Positions 15,495-25,568 of a DNA stretch of 64,000 bases are shown here, piece after piece. Source of the DNA: Nitrosospira multiformis (GTDB lineage Bacteria > Pseudomonadota > Gammaproteobacteria > Burkholderiales > Nitrosomonadaceae). Position numbers and translations under genes: made by a program. The notes under the pieces are model-generated. The model searched no databases. It saw nothing but the letters and a program-made list of their open reading frames with translations, and had not been told where the DNA came from. Positions within the stretch are counted from its first letter, which is position 1. Every line of letters begins with the position of its first letter. The stretch spans positions 53,159 through 117,158 of the forward strand of contig JAFKJB010000013.1 of assembly GCA_017306155.1 (NCBI GenBank), written 5' to 3'.

Positions 15495-18032
15495 ATGACA
15501 ATGAATAAAATATCTGCCCCTGCCTTTATCTTTATCTTTATGGCCGCAATCAGCCTGTTGTTGCCAGTGACCTGGGCAGGCCCCGCTGGGGCGGAAGAAC
15601 AAGCAACCCGGTCTACGCTTACTCCCGCTCAAGCCAGGCGAACGTTATCGATTCTTCAGAATGATGCAAAGCGTGTGGAACTCGAGCAGACGTTAAGGGC
15701 AATTGCACAAGCGACGGCGGAAGCGCCGCCGGCAAACACACCAGACGAAGTTTCCGGATCCGCTGCAACTTCTGATTCCGCCCCCTCTCCTGCTGCCGTA
15801 CAAACCAATGGAACCTCGTCATCCGGCGCTCCATCGGCAGGAGGTGTTCCTATTGAAATCGCCAAGGGTGGACTTGTCGCCCAGGTGTTCGATCTCATCG
15901 GCGAGCGGCTGCACATCGTGATGAAGCAGTTACGGGCAGCCGTTCAAACACTTCTCCAGATAAGAACGGTGGGCGATTGGTGGCAGCACAATCTGGGTGT
16001 GTCGGAACGGCGTGCCATTGTCCTGGATGCATTATTGGAAGTTGCTCTCATACTTGGCGGGGGATTATTTGTCGAATGGGCCCTGAGGCGGGCCCTGCGG
16101 CACCCGCGGAGAATGATTGAAGACCGTGCGGCGGTTCGCCAAAACGCGATTGACCAGCAGATTGACCAGCAGAGGGACGATGAGGAAAGGGCGAAAGAAA
16201 AAACAGGGCCGGAGAAGGAGATCGACCAGCCCGCTCCTCATCTTCAATCTGCAACGAGCCTGCATGCTGTCCCTGGCTCTGCCCTTGGAACAGGCAGGGC
16301 AACGGCTGTCGACAGGCACTGGAGCCTGTTGCGTCGCCTTCCATTTGCTCTGGGTTACTGGTTGCTCGAATTGGTTCCGGTGGGCGGGTTCGTGGCGGGA
16401 GCCACTCTGCTCCTGACTGCGTTCGGCGGAAGATCGTCAATATTCTACACGACTACGATTCCGCTCATCAGCGCTTATGCCGCTACACGAATCGCACTGA
16501 GTATCGGTCATCTCATGGCATCACCGGTCGGACAGCGCTTGCGTCTGATGCATATCAGTGACGAGGCGGCAAATTTCCTGAACCTGTGGTTGCGACGCAT
16601 TGTCATTGTCGCTGTTTTCGGTACTGCCATTGCCGATATCGCCCTTGAAACCGGAGCGACCCTCGACACTCATAATGCGCTTTCCAAACTGGTGGCTCTC
16701 ATTGTCCATATCATGCTGCTGATAATGATTTTTCGCAGCCGCAAGGAAGTGGCAGCAGCGATCCGTGGTTCCGCCGAAAACAGTCAAGTCGTGGCTGGAC
16801 TGAGGAGGCTGCTGGCTGATAGCTGGCTTTTCGTGGCAACGTTTCTTGTCGTAGGCGTCTGGCTATTATGGTCGATGGGAACGGAAAATGGGTTTCAGCA
16901 GGTGCTCCACATCTTTGCGCTATCAGCCGTGGTTGTGATCAGCGCGAGCCTTGCATCGATCTTTGTTCTGGGTGCAATCGACCGCGCCTTCATTGCCGAT
17001 CGGAGAAATACGCCGGAGCAGCAAGGACAGCAGTTGTTCGAGGGATCAGCCGAAGCTGGGACAAAAAGCCCTTATCATCTGTTGATACATCGTGCGGTCT
17101 CGTTGTTGATCGCCGTTGTTACCGGGCTCGTATTGCTTCGGGTTTGGGGTGTGGATACTTTGTCCTGGTTTGAAAGCGGATCAGTCGGCCGGCGGGTGGC
17201 TTCAGCGGTTGTTACAATCACGGTTACCTGTGCTTTGGCACTCGCGGCATGGGAGTCATTGAATACTGCGATCTCTCGGCGCATCGATCGGTGGGAGAAG
17301 GCCGGCGATATTGCCCGCGCCGCCCGTTTGCGTACCCTCCTGCCTATGCTGCGAACGACCATGTCCGTTGTCTTTATCATGATAGTGCTGCTTGCAGCGC
17401 TGGATGAGCTTGGCATCACCATTGCGCCCCTGCTGGCCGGTGCCAGTATCATCGGAGTTGCATTGGGTTTTGGTTCACAGAAGCTGGTGCAGGATTTCAT
17501 CACCGGAATTTTCCTGCTCATGGAGAATGCCATCCAGGTTGGCGATTTCATCACAGTGGCTGATCTTTCAGGATCGGTCGAGCATTTGTCGATCCGCACT
17601 GTCCGGCTGCGTGCCCCGGACGGGGCGTTGCACGTGGTTCCGTTCAGCTCGGTTTCAACCGTTACCAACACCAATCGCGGCCTCGGGAACGCCTCGATCA
17701 GGATCAGCGTGGCTGCCGATTCGGACATCGAGAAGGTGTTCACTGCTATCAGAAGTGTCGTGGATGATATGCGAGTCGATCCCCGTTTCAAAGATCTCAT
17801 CCTGTCGGAAGCCGATATCTGGGGCGTCGACCAGATGGATGGGTTCATGATTACCATCCTTGGACAGATACGGACTCTGGATAAAGGCAGATGGCCAGTA
17901 CAGCGCGGCTTCAACTTACGGATTCTGGAGCGTTTCCGTGAATCGAATATCCGGTTCGTCAATCCTCAGGAGCGGCAGGTGGTGATGGAGAAAGAAGAAA
18001 CCGGGGCGGGTAGCACACAATTCAATTCATAA
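15495..18032 (+). CDS. Large MscS-family mechanosensitive ion channel
   Basis: Inner-membrane channel that releases solutes under membrane tension. A signal peptide (residues about 1-33) is followed by a Gln/Ala/Pro-rich periplasmic region of about 150 residues. Multiple membrane segments follow, interrupted by a charged loop (about 210-270, RDDEERAKEKTGPEKE). The MscS core begins around residue 630: GITIAPLLAGASIIGVALGFGSQKLVQDFITGIFLL forms the pore helix and VHVVPFSSVSTVTNTNRG-like sequence the beta domain. At 845 residues it belongs to the large MscK/YbdG/YnaI-type group. It stands alone, with the PRC-barrel gene 218 bases downstream. Confidence 0.92.
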   Translation: MTMNKISAPAFIFIFMAAISLLLPVTWAGPAGAEEQATRSTLTPAQARRTLSILQNDAKRVELEQTLRAIAQATAEAPPANTPDEVSGSAATSDSAPSPAAVQTNGTSSSGAPSAGGVPIEIAKGGLVAQVFDLIGERLHIVMKQLRAAVQTLLQIRTVGDWWQHNLGVSERRAIVLDALLEVALILGGGLFVEWALRRALRHPRRMIEDRAAVRQNAIDQQIDQQRDDEERAKEKTGPEKEIDQPAPHLQSATSLHAVPGSALGTGRATAVDRHWSLLRRLPFALGYWLLELVPVGGFVAGATLLLTAFGGRSSIFYTTTIPLISAYAATRIALSIGHLMASPVGQRLRLMHISDEAANFLNLWLRRIVIVAVFGTAIADIALETGATLDTHNALSKLVALIVHIMLLIMIFRSRKEVAAAIRGSAENSQVVAGLRRLLADSWLFVATFLVVGVWLLWSMGTENGFQQVLHIFALSAVVVISASLASIFVLGAIDRAFIADRRNTPEQQGQQLFEGSAEAGTKSPYHLLIHRAVSLLIAVVTGLVLLRVWGVDTLSWFESGSVGRRVASAVVTITVTCALALAAWESLNTAISRRIDRWEKAGDIARAARLRTLLPMLRTTMSVVFIMIVLLAALDELGITIAPLLAGASIIGVALGFGSQKLVQDFITGIFLLMENAIQVGDFITVADLSGSVEHLSIRTVRLRAPDGALHVVPFSSVSTVTNTNRGLGNASIRISVAADSDIEKVFTAIRSVVDDMRVDPRFKDLILSEADIWGVDQMDGFMITILGQIRTLDKGRWPVQRGFNLRILERFRESNIRFVNPQERQVVMEKEETGAGSTQFNS

Positions 18033-18250
18033 ATACGAGCATGATAAAGTTGTGGGCCCTGGAGTTCGAGGCCCGGCCCATCCCCTTGGGATGCTGGACG
18101 CTCCAGTTTCGCAGAGTGTGAGAAAAGAATGCTCCCCCGGTTTTGTCGCTGAGCATGAGTGTGCTACCGAACAGAGAAATATGTTCGTTATTTTTAAAAT
18201 AAGTTTTATGTGGATTAAGTTGAAAAAGCCGCGCTTCACGGGAGAGTGGT

Positions 18251-18682
18251 ATGAGCTATGAACGCTATGAATATAACGTCTATGGATTGGATAAAATTGT
18301 CGACGGCACCAGTCCTATGCCCAGATTCATGGGTGCTACATGGCCCATAGGAGAGGATGTCTACAATAACAAAGGCGAGAAACTGGGTGATATCAAGGAA
18401 GTCATGCTGGACGTGGAGAAAGGAAGGGTGGCCTACGCAGTATTATCTTTCGGCGGATTTTTCGGGGTTGGCGACAAGCTCTTTGCAGTGCCGTGGAACG
18501 CACTTACGTTGAAGCTGGAAACGCTGGACAAGCGTTTCATACTCGACGTGGAGAAGGCCTGGCTGGAGTCGGCGCCGGGCTTCGATAAGAACAATTGGCC
18601 CGATATGGCTGACGAAACCTGGATTAATCACCTCCATGCCCACTACGGCGTCGAGCACTATCTAGACGATAGACGAGAGTAG
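18251..18682 (+). CDS. PRC-barrel domain protein
   Basis: A soluble 143-aa protein containing one PRC-barrel: GEDVYNNKGEKLGDIKEVMLDVEKGRVAYAVLSFGGFFGVGDKLFAVPWNAL. The fold is named for the photosynthetic reaction-centre H subunit and the RimM C-terminus. Stand-alone bacterial versions are often stress-linked and of unknown action. The family usually binds partner proteins or RNA. It ends 30 bases from the convergent egtB-like gene. No signal peptide is present, so it is cytoplasmic. The start is the ATG preceded by a GGGAGAG site. Confidence 0.85.
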   Translation: MSYERYEYNVYGLDKIVDGTSPMPRFMGATWPIGEDVYNNKGEKLGDIKEVMLDVEKGRVAYAVLSFGGFFGVGDKLFAVPWNALTLKLETLDKRFILDVEKAWLESAPGFDKNNWPDMADETWINHLHAHYGVEHYLDDRRE

Positions 18683-18711
18683 AAGAATTTATCTTGCCGG
18701 TCTATTGGCAG

Positions 18712-20001
18712 TCAGTTTGCATCTCTCGCAAGACGAATTCCAGAAAACTGCCAGCACGTCGTCGCGGGGAAAAAATTACGAAAACTTGCCCGTATCCGCT
18801 CTTTTGGAATCGCGCACGAGCCACCGCGCAGCACATACTGGTTCACCATCGACCGGCTGTTATATTCGCCTACCGCCTCATCCCAGACAACGGACATCGG
18901 TTCATTCTCGTTCGGCTTTGCAGGATTGTAGCCGGGATAAGGAGAATAGGCGGATTGCGTCCATTCCCAGGCGTCCCCATAGAGTTGAGCAAGGCTATCG
19001 GTATTCTCAGCTTGTGCTGCCTCACCCGCGGAGGAGGGATGAAGACGGTTGTTATCAGCGAAACAGCCCTTTATTTCCTGCCGAGCAGCAGCGTTTTCCC
19101 ATTCGGCTTCCGTGGGGAGCCGCGCGTCCGCCCAGCGTGCATAGGCGTCTGCTTCATAGAAGGACAGATGAATGACGGGCAGATTCAGGTCCAGCGGCAT
19201 GGTGCCCCTGAGGGTGAATTCCTGCCATCCCTGATCCCCATCCCGCCAGTAAAGAGGATGCCTCCGGTTGACTTTCATCCAGTCCCATCCTTCGGAAAGC
19301 CAGAGGCCGGGGTTGTCATATCCATCGGCTTTTATGAATTCAAGGTATTCACGATTGGTAACAAGCCGGGATGCAAGCTGGTAGGGTTCCAGGTATTGCT
19401 TATGCAGGGGGGATTCATTGTCGTAGCTGAACCCTTCTCCCTTGTAGCCTATTTCAACAAGGCCCCCGTCAAAACGACGCCATTCGAGAGTCGGAGGGGC
19501 AGGGGAGTCGGGGAGAGAATGGCTATTATAGGAAGGGTTCAAAGGGTTTTGAGAAAACAGATGCTTGACGTCAGCCAGCATAAGTTCCTGGTGTTGTTGC
19601 TCATGATGCATTCCCAGCACGGCGAGCATCCGCAGCATTTGATCTTCTTCGAAGCGTTTCAGGATCTGCTCCATACGCTCGTTGACGTTATTGCGGTATT
19701 CTCGGGTCAAGGACAAGGATGGGCGGGTGAACAGTCCGCGTTTTGGATCAGGGTGGGTCTGACCTGATTTATTGTACGAACTGAACATCGTGAGAAAAGC
19801 CGGGTGAAAAGGCGCAAAGGGCTTTTCGTAATGCTGCAATACAAACTTCTCAAAAAACCACGAAACATGCCCCAGATGCCATTTTACCGGGCTTGTACCA
19901 GGCATGGACTGTACGCAACAGTCCTCGTCCATCAGCGGCTCGACCAGATTTAAGGTCCGGTCGCGGATCGAGGAATATTTTACGTACAACGGTGTTGTCA
20001 T
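18712..20001 (-). CDS. egtB: EgtB-like non-heme iron sulfoxide synthase
   Basis: EgtB couples gamma-glutamylcysteine or cysteine to trimethylhistidine (hercynine) with oxygen, the committed step to ergothioneine. The N-terminal DinB-type bundle carries the iron ligands: HLGHVSWFFE near residue 45 and a HxxxHxE motif in MHHEQQHQE near residue 145. The C-terminal FGE/sulfatase-modifying domain has the typical ending VLRGGSCAIPKERIRASFRNFF and LARD. Length (429 aa) is full. I chose the ATG at 20001 rather than the GTG at 20025. The hercynine synthase gene egtD, often adjacent, is absent from this window. It is divergent from selO across about 100 bases that must hold both promoters. Confidence 0.9.
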   Translation of the reverse strand: MTTPLYVKYSSIRDRTLNLVEPLMDEDCCVQSMPGTSPVKWHLGHVSWFFEKFVLQHYEKPFAPFHPAFLTMFSSYNKSGQTHPDPKRGLFTRPSLSLTREYRNNVNERMEQILKRFEEDQMLRMLAVLGMHHEQQHQELMLADVKHLFSQNPLNPSYNSHSLPDSPAPPTLEWRRFDGGLVEIGYKGEGFSYDNESPLHKQYLEPYQLASRLVTNREYLEFIKADGYDNPGLWLSEGWDWMKVNRRHPLYWRDGDQGWQEFTLRGTMPLDLNLPVIHLSFYEADAYARWADARLPTEAEWENAAARQEIKGCFADNNRLHPSSAGEAAQAENTDSLAQLYGDAWEWTQSAYSPYPGYNPAKPNENEPMSVVWDEAVGEYNSRSMVNQYVLRGGSCAIPKERIRASFRNFFPATTCWQFSGIRLARDAN

Positions 20002-20098
20002 GATCCCATTGATCGGGCAGAACACTGCGAGAATTTGATGTCTAATGTCAAATGGCGGCTATAAATAAAACGTGTATGTTTTCATCTTACGGAAATAA

Positions 20099-21796
20099 AT
20101 GAGTCAAGGCAATCTTCAGCGGAGTAAGCCGGTCGTTACGTTATCAGCCCTGGACGCTGCGCAGTTCGATAACCGCTTTGTGCGTGAGCTACCCGGCGAT
20201 CCGGAAACGCGCAATGTTCCCCGTCAGGTTCGCAACGCCTGTTACACATTAGTGAAACCTGCGCCTGTTCGCTCACCGCGACTCCTTGCATGGGCGGATG
20301 CAGTGGGCGAAATGATGGGTATTGCCCGCCCGGGGTCTCCGGTTTCGCCAGCAGTGGAAGTGCTTGCGGGTAATAGAATTCTGCCAGGCATGCAGCCTTA
20401 TGCAGCACGTTATGGCGGACACCAGTTCGGGCACTGGGCAGGGCAGCTTGGTGACGGGCGCGCCATCACTTTGGGGGAATTGATCAGCCCAGACGGTAAG
20501 CGCTACGAGTTGCAACTCAAGGGTGCAGGGAAAACGCCCTATTCACGTACCGCGGATGGACGTGCGGTGTTGCGCTCTTCCGTACGCGAATTTCTTTGCA
20601 GTGAGGCGATGCACTTCCTTGGGGTGCCTACTACGCGGGCATTGAGCCTGGTGGCGACAGGGGAACCGGTGATACGGGATATGTTTTACGATGGGCATCC
20701 GGAGGCGGAACCGGGTGCGATCGTCTGTCGCGTCTCGCCTTCGTTCCTGCGCTTTGGCAATTTCGAGATACTGGCCGCGCAGAAGGAGCCAGAACTTCTT
20801 AGACAGCTCGCCGACTTCGCGACAGGCGAACATTTTCCGGAACTGGTTTCGTCTCATCGGGCACCTGAAGTTTATGCGAAATGGTTCGAGGAGATTTGTC
20901 GCCGCACAGGTATCCTCATCGCGCACTGGATGCGTGTCGGTTTCGTTCACGGCGTGATGAATACGGACAATATGTCCATACTGGGGCTGACGATAGACTA
21001 TGGTCCTTATGGATGGCTCGAAGGTTTCGATCTGCACTGGACGCCTAATACCACTGACGCACAAGGGCGGCGCTATTGCTATGGTAACCAGCCCAGGATT
21101 GCGCAATGGAATCTGACTCGCCTGGCCGGCGCGTTGACGCCGCTGATCGAGGATGAGGCTGCGCTGGAGCATGGGTTGGCAGTTTTTGGTGAAACATTCA
21201 ATAACACATGGAGCGGCATGCTGGCTGCCAAGCTCGGGCTGGCCTCACTCGAACACGCCGACGATGATTCGCTTTTGAGCGAGCTATTCGAAACGCTGCA
21301 ACAGGTTGAGACGGATATGACTCTGTTCTTTCGCTGCCTGATGAACATTCCTCTGAATCCGGTCTCCGGAAACAGGGCGGCAATCTCCCATGCTCCAGAA
21401 AGCCTGGAAAGCGTGGACCCAATGAACGACCGGAGACTGGTCGAGCTGTTCCGCCCGGCATTTTACGATGAGCACCAGGCATTTTCTCCTGCGCACCTCA
21501 TACGACTGGCCGGCTGGCTGCGGCGCTATATCGCAAGAGCACGCCAGGAAGGGGAACCCGCAGACATGCGCTACCATCGCATGAGTCGTGCAAATCCCAA
21601 ATATGTGCTACGCAACTATCTCGCGCAACAGGCGATAGAAGCACTGGAGCAGGGAGACGATTCGGTGATAACGCGGTTGATGGAAGTGCTGAAGCACCCC
21701 TATGATGAACAACCCGAGCACGAGGATCTTGCGGCCAGACGTCCGGAGTGGGCACGTAACAAGCCTGGCTGCTCCGCTTTGTCGTGCAGTTCCTGA
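20099..21796 (+). CDS. selO: Protein adenylyltransferase SelO (YdiU)
   Basis: Pseudokinase-fold enzyme that transfers AMP from ATP onto Ser, Thr or Tyr of target proteins, implicated in oxidative-stress response. Diagnostic segments are YGGHQFGHWAGQLGDGRAI, LKGAGKTPYSRTADGRAVLRS, VGFVHGVMNTDNMSILGLTIDYGPYGW (metal-binding and catalytic residues) and the extreme C-terminus with two cysteines (CSALSCSS). Length 565 aa is near that of longer beta-proteobacterial members (E. coli YdiU 478). The reading frame is intact. It is divergent from the egtB-like gene; pairing of two redox-protective genes is notable. The 460 bases after it contain no supported gene. Confidence 0.95.
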   Translation: MSQGNLQRSKPVVTLSALDAAQFDNRFVRELPGDPETRNVPRQVRNACYTLVKPAPVRSPRLLAWADAVGEMMGIARPGSPVSPAVEVLAGNRILPGMQPYAARYGGHQFGHWAGQLGDGRAITLGELISPDGKRYELQLKGAGKTPYSRTADGRAVLRSSVREFLCSEAMHFLGVPTTRALSLVATGEPVIRDMFYDGHPEAEPGAIVCRVSPSFLRFGNFEILAAQKEPELLRQLADFATGEHFPELVSSHRAPEVYAKWFEEICRRTGILIAHWMRVGFVHGVMNTDNMSILGLTIDYGPYGWLEGFDLHWTPNTTDAQGRRYCYGNQPRIAQWNLTRLAGALTPLIEDEAALEHGLAVFGETFNNTWSGMLAAKLGLASLEHADDDSLLSELFETLQQVETDMTLFFRCLMNIPLNPVSGNRAAISHAPESLESVDPMNDRRLVELFRPAFYDEHQAFSPAHLIRLAGWLRRYIARARQEGEPADMRYHRMSRANPKYVLRNYLAQQAIEALEQGDDSVITRLMEVLKHPYDEQPEHEDLAARRPEWARNKPGCSALSCSS

Positions 21797-22260
21797 GCAT
21801 ATTTTTTGGATGACGACGCTTCTTTCTGATGCAGGGCCGGGAATTGCAGTGGAAAGAAAGACATGTGCGCTACCGGCATTTTGCACCTCTTTTTGTAAAA
21901 AGCACGAAAACCAGCGGGAAGCTTGCGATGGAACTCGAAGATCAGATCCAGCGCTACCTGCTTGTCTTGATCATATCAATACGTCGATCGCCGTATTCAC
22001 CTGGTGGGCACTTGAATTGTATGGGTTGGAACACGCCGGAGAATGCTGTTCGGCATTGGGTTACAGGAAAGGTTCGCTAGGGTGAATGAGGCGGTGCTGT
22101 TCATCGCCCTATTATTTTTTGCCTGACTGTGGGGCGTGGCCGGCTTACTGCTGGGGGCGTCGTTGCTGGCCGTTGGAAAAGTGATGCGACCACATCGAAT
22201 CGCTCAAGCCCGTGGGTGAAATGCTGGGGCGGTAGCCTAAGAGTCCGAGCTGGAGCTGTG

Positions 22261-22758
22261 ATGGATGGTGGCAAGAAATATACAAAACGGTAGTATCGGA
22301 ATTCTCCGATCTGCCCACCGTTGTCGAATTTACCCGCGTCATTCTGCGCCTTGCCATCGCGGCCATACTGGGAGCGCTGCTTGGTCTGGAACGGGAGCAT
22401 AGTGGCAAGGCGGCGGGTGTGCGCACGCACATGCTGGTTGCTGTCGGCGCAGCTGTCTTCGTGCTCGTGCCGCAGCAAATGCAGATGCCGGATGCGGAGT
22501 TGTCACGCGTGATACAAGGCGTCATTACGGGTGTCGGATTTCTGGGAGCTGGAACCATTCTTAAAAGGACCAGTGAGGAAACAGTAAAAGGACTGACTAC
22601 GGCGGGCAGGATTATGGTTGACAGCGGCTATTGGCATTGCTGCCGGACTTGGGCGCGAAGGTTCTGCTGTATTGAGTACACTTCTTGCATTAGCCATCCT
22701 GCAATTAGCCATCCTGCATTTGGTGCCTAAAATCCTGCCAAAAGGAATGCGGCATTAG
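22261..22758 (+). pseudogene. MgtC/SapB-family membrane protein, broken by two frameshifts
   Basis: Reading frames across 22265-22610 encode WWQEIYKTVVSEFSDLP and then AAILGALLGLEREHSGKAAGVRTHMLV, VGAAVFVLV and GVITGVGFLGAGTILK, the MgtC hallmarks. At the start, ATGGA is followed by TGGTGGCAAGAA one base out of frame, so the original initiator is disconnected. Near 22612 the frame shifts again; the continuation (LWLTAAIGIAAGLGREGSAVLSTLLALAIL, then LVPKILPK) is found in another frame and ends at the TAG 22756-22758, just before pyruvate kinase. Two separate breaks make sequencing error less likely. Intact MgtC-like proteins are inner-membrane proteins linked to growth at low magnesium. Confidence 0.8.
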
Positions 22759-22759
22759 G

Positions 22760-24307
22760 ATGGCCGTGGAAGCAAATCAATTGGAGTATACCGTGACAAA
22801 CTGGCATCGAACCAAGATTGTTTGTACGCTGGGCCCTGCAACGGATGCACCCGGAGTTATTGAAGGTCTGATCAGCGGAGGAATGGATGTCGCGCGCATC
22901 AATGCCTCGCATGGTGATCACATCACGCATTTGCGCCGCATTGAGCGGATTCGGGAGGCAGCAAGTAAAGTCGGGCAGCCAGTGGCTATTCTTGTCGACC
23001 TACCGGGTCCCAAGTTTCGTCTCGGCAATCTGCCCGATGACTGTTGCACACTGGCTGAAGGCACTATCGTTACGCTCGTGAAAGAGGACAAGGCGGTAGA
23101 GGTGAGTAGTGAGAGTATGGACAGCAGCTGGTTGCCAGTGCGCAACCCGGAATTACTCCAGGCGCTGCGTGCGGGGGAGCGGATATTTCTGGCTGACGGA
23201 TCGGTCGAGTTGCGTGTAGAGGGCAGCGTGGCGGCTCAGTCTGGACTCGGCGCAACCTGGGTCCGGGTCCGATGTGAAGTTCTTATAGGCGGTGTTGTGC
23301 GCTCCGGGTCCGGTATCAATGTTCCTGAATCGGCTCTGTTTGAGCTCATTCCGACTGACGACGACCGGCAGCATCTTGCCTTTGCGCTTTCCCAACAGGT
23401 GGAATGGATAGGGATTTCCTTTGTTCAGTCAGTTGATGATATCCACCGTGTGCGGGCGCTGCTTCCTTCCACGGGTGGGCCGCTCGTGATGGCAAAGATA
23501 GAAAAGCGCAAGGCACTCGTCAATCTGGAGGGGATTGTGGAGGCAGCCGATGGGGTAATGGTGGCGCGGGGAGACCTGGGAGTGGAAACCGATCTGGCCG
23601 AAATTGCGCTGGTACAGAAGCGGATCATATCGACTGCCAACGCTCGGGCACGTCCCGTCATTACCGCTACCCAGATGCTCGAGTCCATGGTGGCGCACGA
23701 GCATCCGACACGTGCCGAGGTGACCGATGTGGCCAATGCGGTGCTGGATGGCACGGACGCCGTGATGCTTTCCGCCGAAACGGCAATCGGACAGTTTCCC
23801 GTCGCGGCTGTGAGAGTGCTGCACCGGGTGATTGCCGCTACCGAAGCAAGGCATACCAGATCCGGCAGACTCGAGGAGGCGTCCTGGCATGACAGGCGCA
23901 CGCTGAGTGAGGTGCAGTCCGTCAGCATATCGGGACCAAAACAGGGTAATCTTGGCTTTTCCGCTTGTGAACTTGCCGTACGCATGAGTGCCCGGGCTGT
24001 GGTTGTCTTCGTCCAATCCTTGGCAGCAGCGCTCGAAGTCGCGCGTTTCCGGCCGCAAGTGCCCATCATTGCGATCACCGGTTCTGCCACGCTATATCGC
24101 AGCCTGGCGCTGGCTCATGCGATTTCACCGCTTTTATGCGTCGAATGCAATCCTGCTGCCGAGTCTCGAAGCCTGATAACAAAAGCACGGGCCTGGTTGC
24201 TGGCACAAGGATTGGCGCGACCGGGGGACGAAGTCGTTCTTCTGACGGGGTCACAGATGATTGATGGAAAGCTGGATACCTTGCAGATCGTTCAGCTGGC
24301 TTCCTGA
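22760..24307 (+). CDS. pyk: Pyruvate kinase
   Basis: Cytoplasmic glycolytic enzyme converting phosphoenolpyruvate and ADP to pyruvate and ATP. Motifs seen: TKIVCTLGPA near the start, ARINASHGDH (NFSHG in most enzymes, here with Ala for Phe), LVDLPGPKFRLG, VMAKIEKRKAL with the catalytic lysine, DGVMVARGDLGVE, ATQMLESM, and DGTDAVMLSAETAIGQFPV. The C-terminal allosteric-type domain is present (about 390-515). Length of 515 aa is slightly above E. coli PykF (470). An insertion of the B domain is complete. The gene starts two bases after the MgtC pseudogene, so it may have been its operon partner. Confidence 0.95.
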   Translation: MAVEANQLEYTVTNWHRTKIVCTLGPATDAPGVIEGLISGGMDVARINASHGDHITHLRRIERIREAASKVGQPVAILVDLPGPKFRLGNLPDDCCTLAEGTIVTLVKEDKAVEVSSESMDSSWLPVRNPELLQALRAGERIFLADGSVELRVEGSVAAQSGLGATWVRVRCEVLIGGVVRSGSGINVPESALFELIPTDDDRQHLAFALSQQVEWIGISFVQSVDDIHRVRALLPSTGGPLVMAKIEKRKALVNLEGIVEAADGVMVARGDLGVETDLAEIALVQKRIISTANARARPVITATQMLESMVAHEHPTRAEVTDVANAVLDGTDAVMLSAETAIGQFPVAAVRVLHRVIAATEARHTRSGRLEEASWHDRRTLSEVQSVSISGPKQGNLGFSACELAVRMSARAVVVFVQSLAAALEVARFRPQVPIIAITGSATLYRSLALAHAISPLLCVECNPAAESRSLITKARAWLLAQGLARPGDEVVLLTGSQMIDGKLDTLQIVQLAS

Positions 24308-24331
24308 TTCAATTCATTCCGCACGCTTTGC

Positions 24332-25423
24332 TTATTGGCGTTCCGCCATGTCGTCCGTTGTCACTACACGATTACGGCCTCTTTTTTTCGCTTCATACAT
24401 TGCTCCATCTGCCCGTTCAAGCAGTGATTCTCTGGATTCCCCAGGTTTCAGCATTGCCACGCCCAGGCTGATGGTAATGTGGATGTTGAATTTTTTTATA
24501 TGAAATGGCGTTCTCATGACTCCCAGGCGTATGCGTTCGGCAATTACCTTTGCCAATTCGAGGTCAGTATCCGCCATAATGACGACGAACTCCTCCCCGC
24601 CGAACCGGCCGATCAGGTCGAAGTCGCGGGTTGCGGATTTTATACGTTTTGCCAGATGCTGCAGCACCAGATCGCCAACCATATGGCCATAGGTATCGTT
24701 GATTTTCTTGAAAAAATCGAGATCCGACATGATGAGGCACAAAGGGCTGCGTTCGTGGCCTCTATGCACCGCTCGTTTGATATGGTGTTCGAGAGACTCC
24801 ATGAGCCTGCGGTAGTTCATCACACCTGTCAGCTCGTCGGTCCAGGTTCTCTGCTGCAAGCGTGACGCTTCTATGCGCAATTTATCCAGCTTTTCTTCCA
24901 GCTTATCGAGTTCCGGAAGGTGATAACCTTCGGCGGCAAGGTACAAGTCAAGTGCAGTGAGTTTCAGGATGACGTCCAGGAGCGCCCTGATTTCATCTGC
25001 TTTAAGATCAGACCTGTCCGACAGATTATCTATCAGCGCCTGCTGTATCAGAAAGGAAGGAAGCTGCAAGGCTCCGAGGGGAATGTTTGCACGCGCGAAA
25101 GCAGTAGCCAGCGCCAGCCGCTCTTCAAAATAACCTAGAGTAGCAAAATCTTTGCCAAAGGATCGCAAGCGATATTTCCATTCCTGCCTGAAGGCTTCGA
25201 TACCGATATCCCTCTCGATTAACTCAAAACTATCACTGCCCGCAATTACAGCAAAGCAGGAATTGATCACGTCATCGACCCTTTCAGAGATAACTTCGGT
25301 CAGCAGGCTGCTCGCGGCTGCTTTTTCATGGTCCGCATCCAGTCCCAGCAGGGAAAGTGCCTGCTGGATTCGGTTCTTGTCGAACCCGAGCGTTGCGCAA
25401 TGCGGGGTTGCTTCGGTATTCAC
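24332..25423 (-). CDS. GGDEF-domain diguanylate cyclase
   Basis: Makes cyclic di-GMP from two GTP. The C-terminal GGDEF domain (about residues 195-360) has LTGVMNYRRLMESLEHHI, DLDFFKKINDTYGHMVGD, and the active-site GRFGGEEFVVIM. The inhibitory RxxD motif is not evident at the expected place. The N-terminal 170 residues are a helical domain of unknown type (no PAS, GAF or membrane segment recognised), probably sensory, followed by a short coiled coil that would align the dimer. The start is GTG at 25423. It is convergent with pyruvate kinase (24 bases between stops) and divergent from the lipoprotein at 25569. Confidence 0.9.
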   Translation of the reverse strand: MNTEATPHCATLGFDKNRIQQALSLLGLDADHEKAAASSLLTEVISERVDDVINSCFAVIAGSDSFELIERDIGIEAFRQEWKYRLRSFGKDFATLGYFEERLALATAFARANIPLGALQLPSFLIQQALIDNLSDRSDLKADEIRALLDVILKLTALDLYLAAEGYHLPELDKLEEKLDKLRIEASRLQQRTWTDELTGVMNYRRLMESLEHHIKRAVHRGHERSPLCLIMSDLDFFKKINDTYGHMVGDLVLQHLAKRIKSATRDFDLIGRFGGEEFVVIMADTDLELAKVIAERIRLGVMRTPFHIKKFNIHITISLGVAMLKPGESRESLLERADGAMYEAKKRGRNRVVTTDDMAERQ

Positions 25424-25568
25424 GTATTATTCGTGGACGATTGTGTGCGTGAAAATCCTGTGGTTGAGCGGTTGCGACATAAAGGATAACGCATTATTCT
25501 CCCTCATTGCTATTCTTACTATTGGTTCCCTTCTCTGGCCAGGGCCAAACGCACTTCTGGAGTTTTTT

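Noticed and set aside
21797-22260. Fragments resembling a small membrane protein (FIALLFFA, LLLGASLLAVGKVMRPHR) between selO and the MgtC relic, perhaps a NuoA-like remnant
   Set aside because: Too short and broken by stops to assign to any family.
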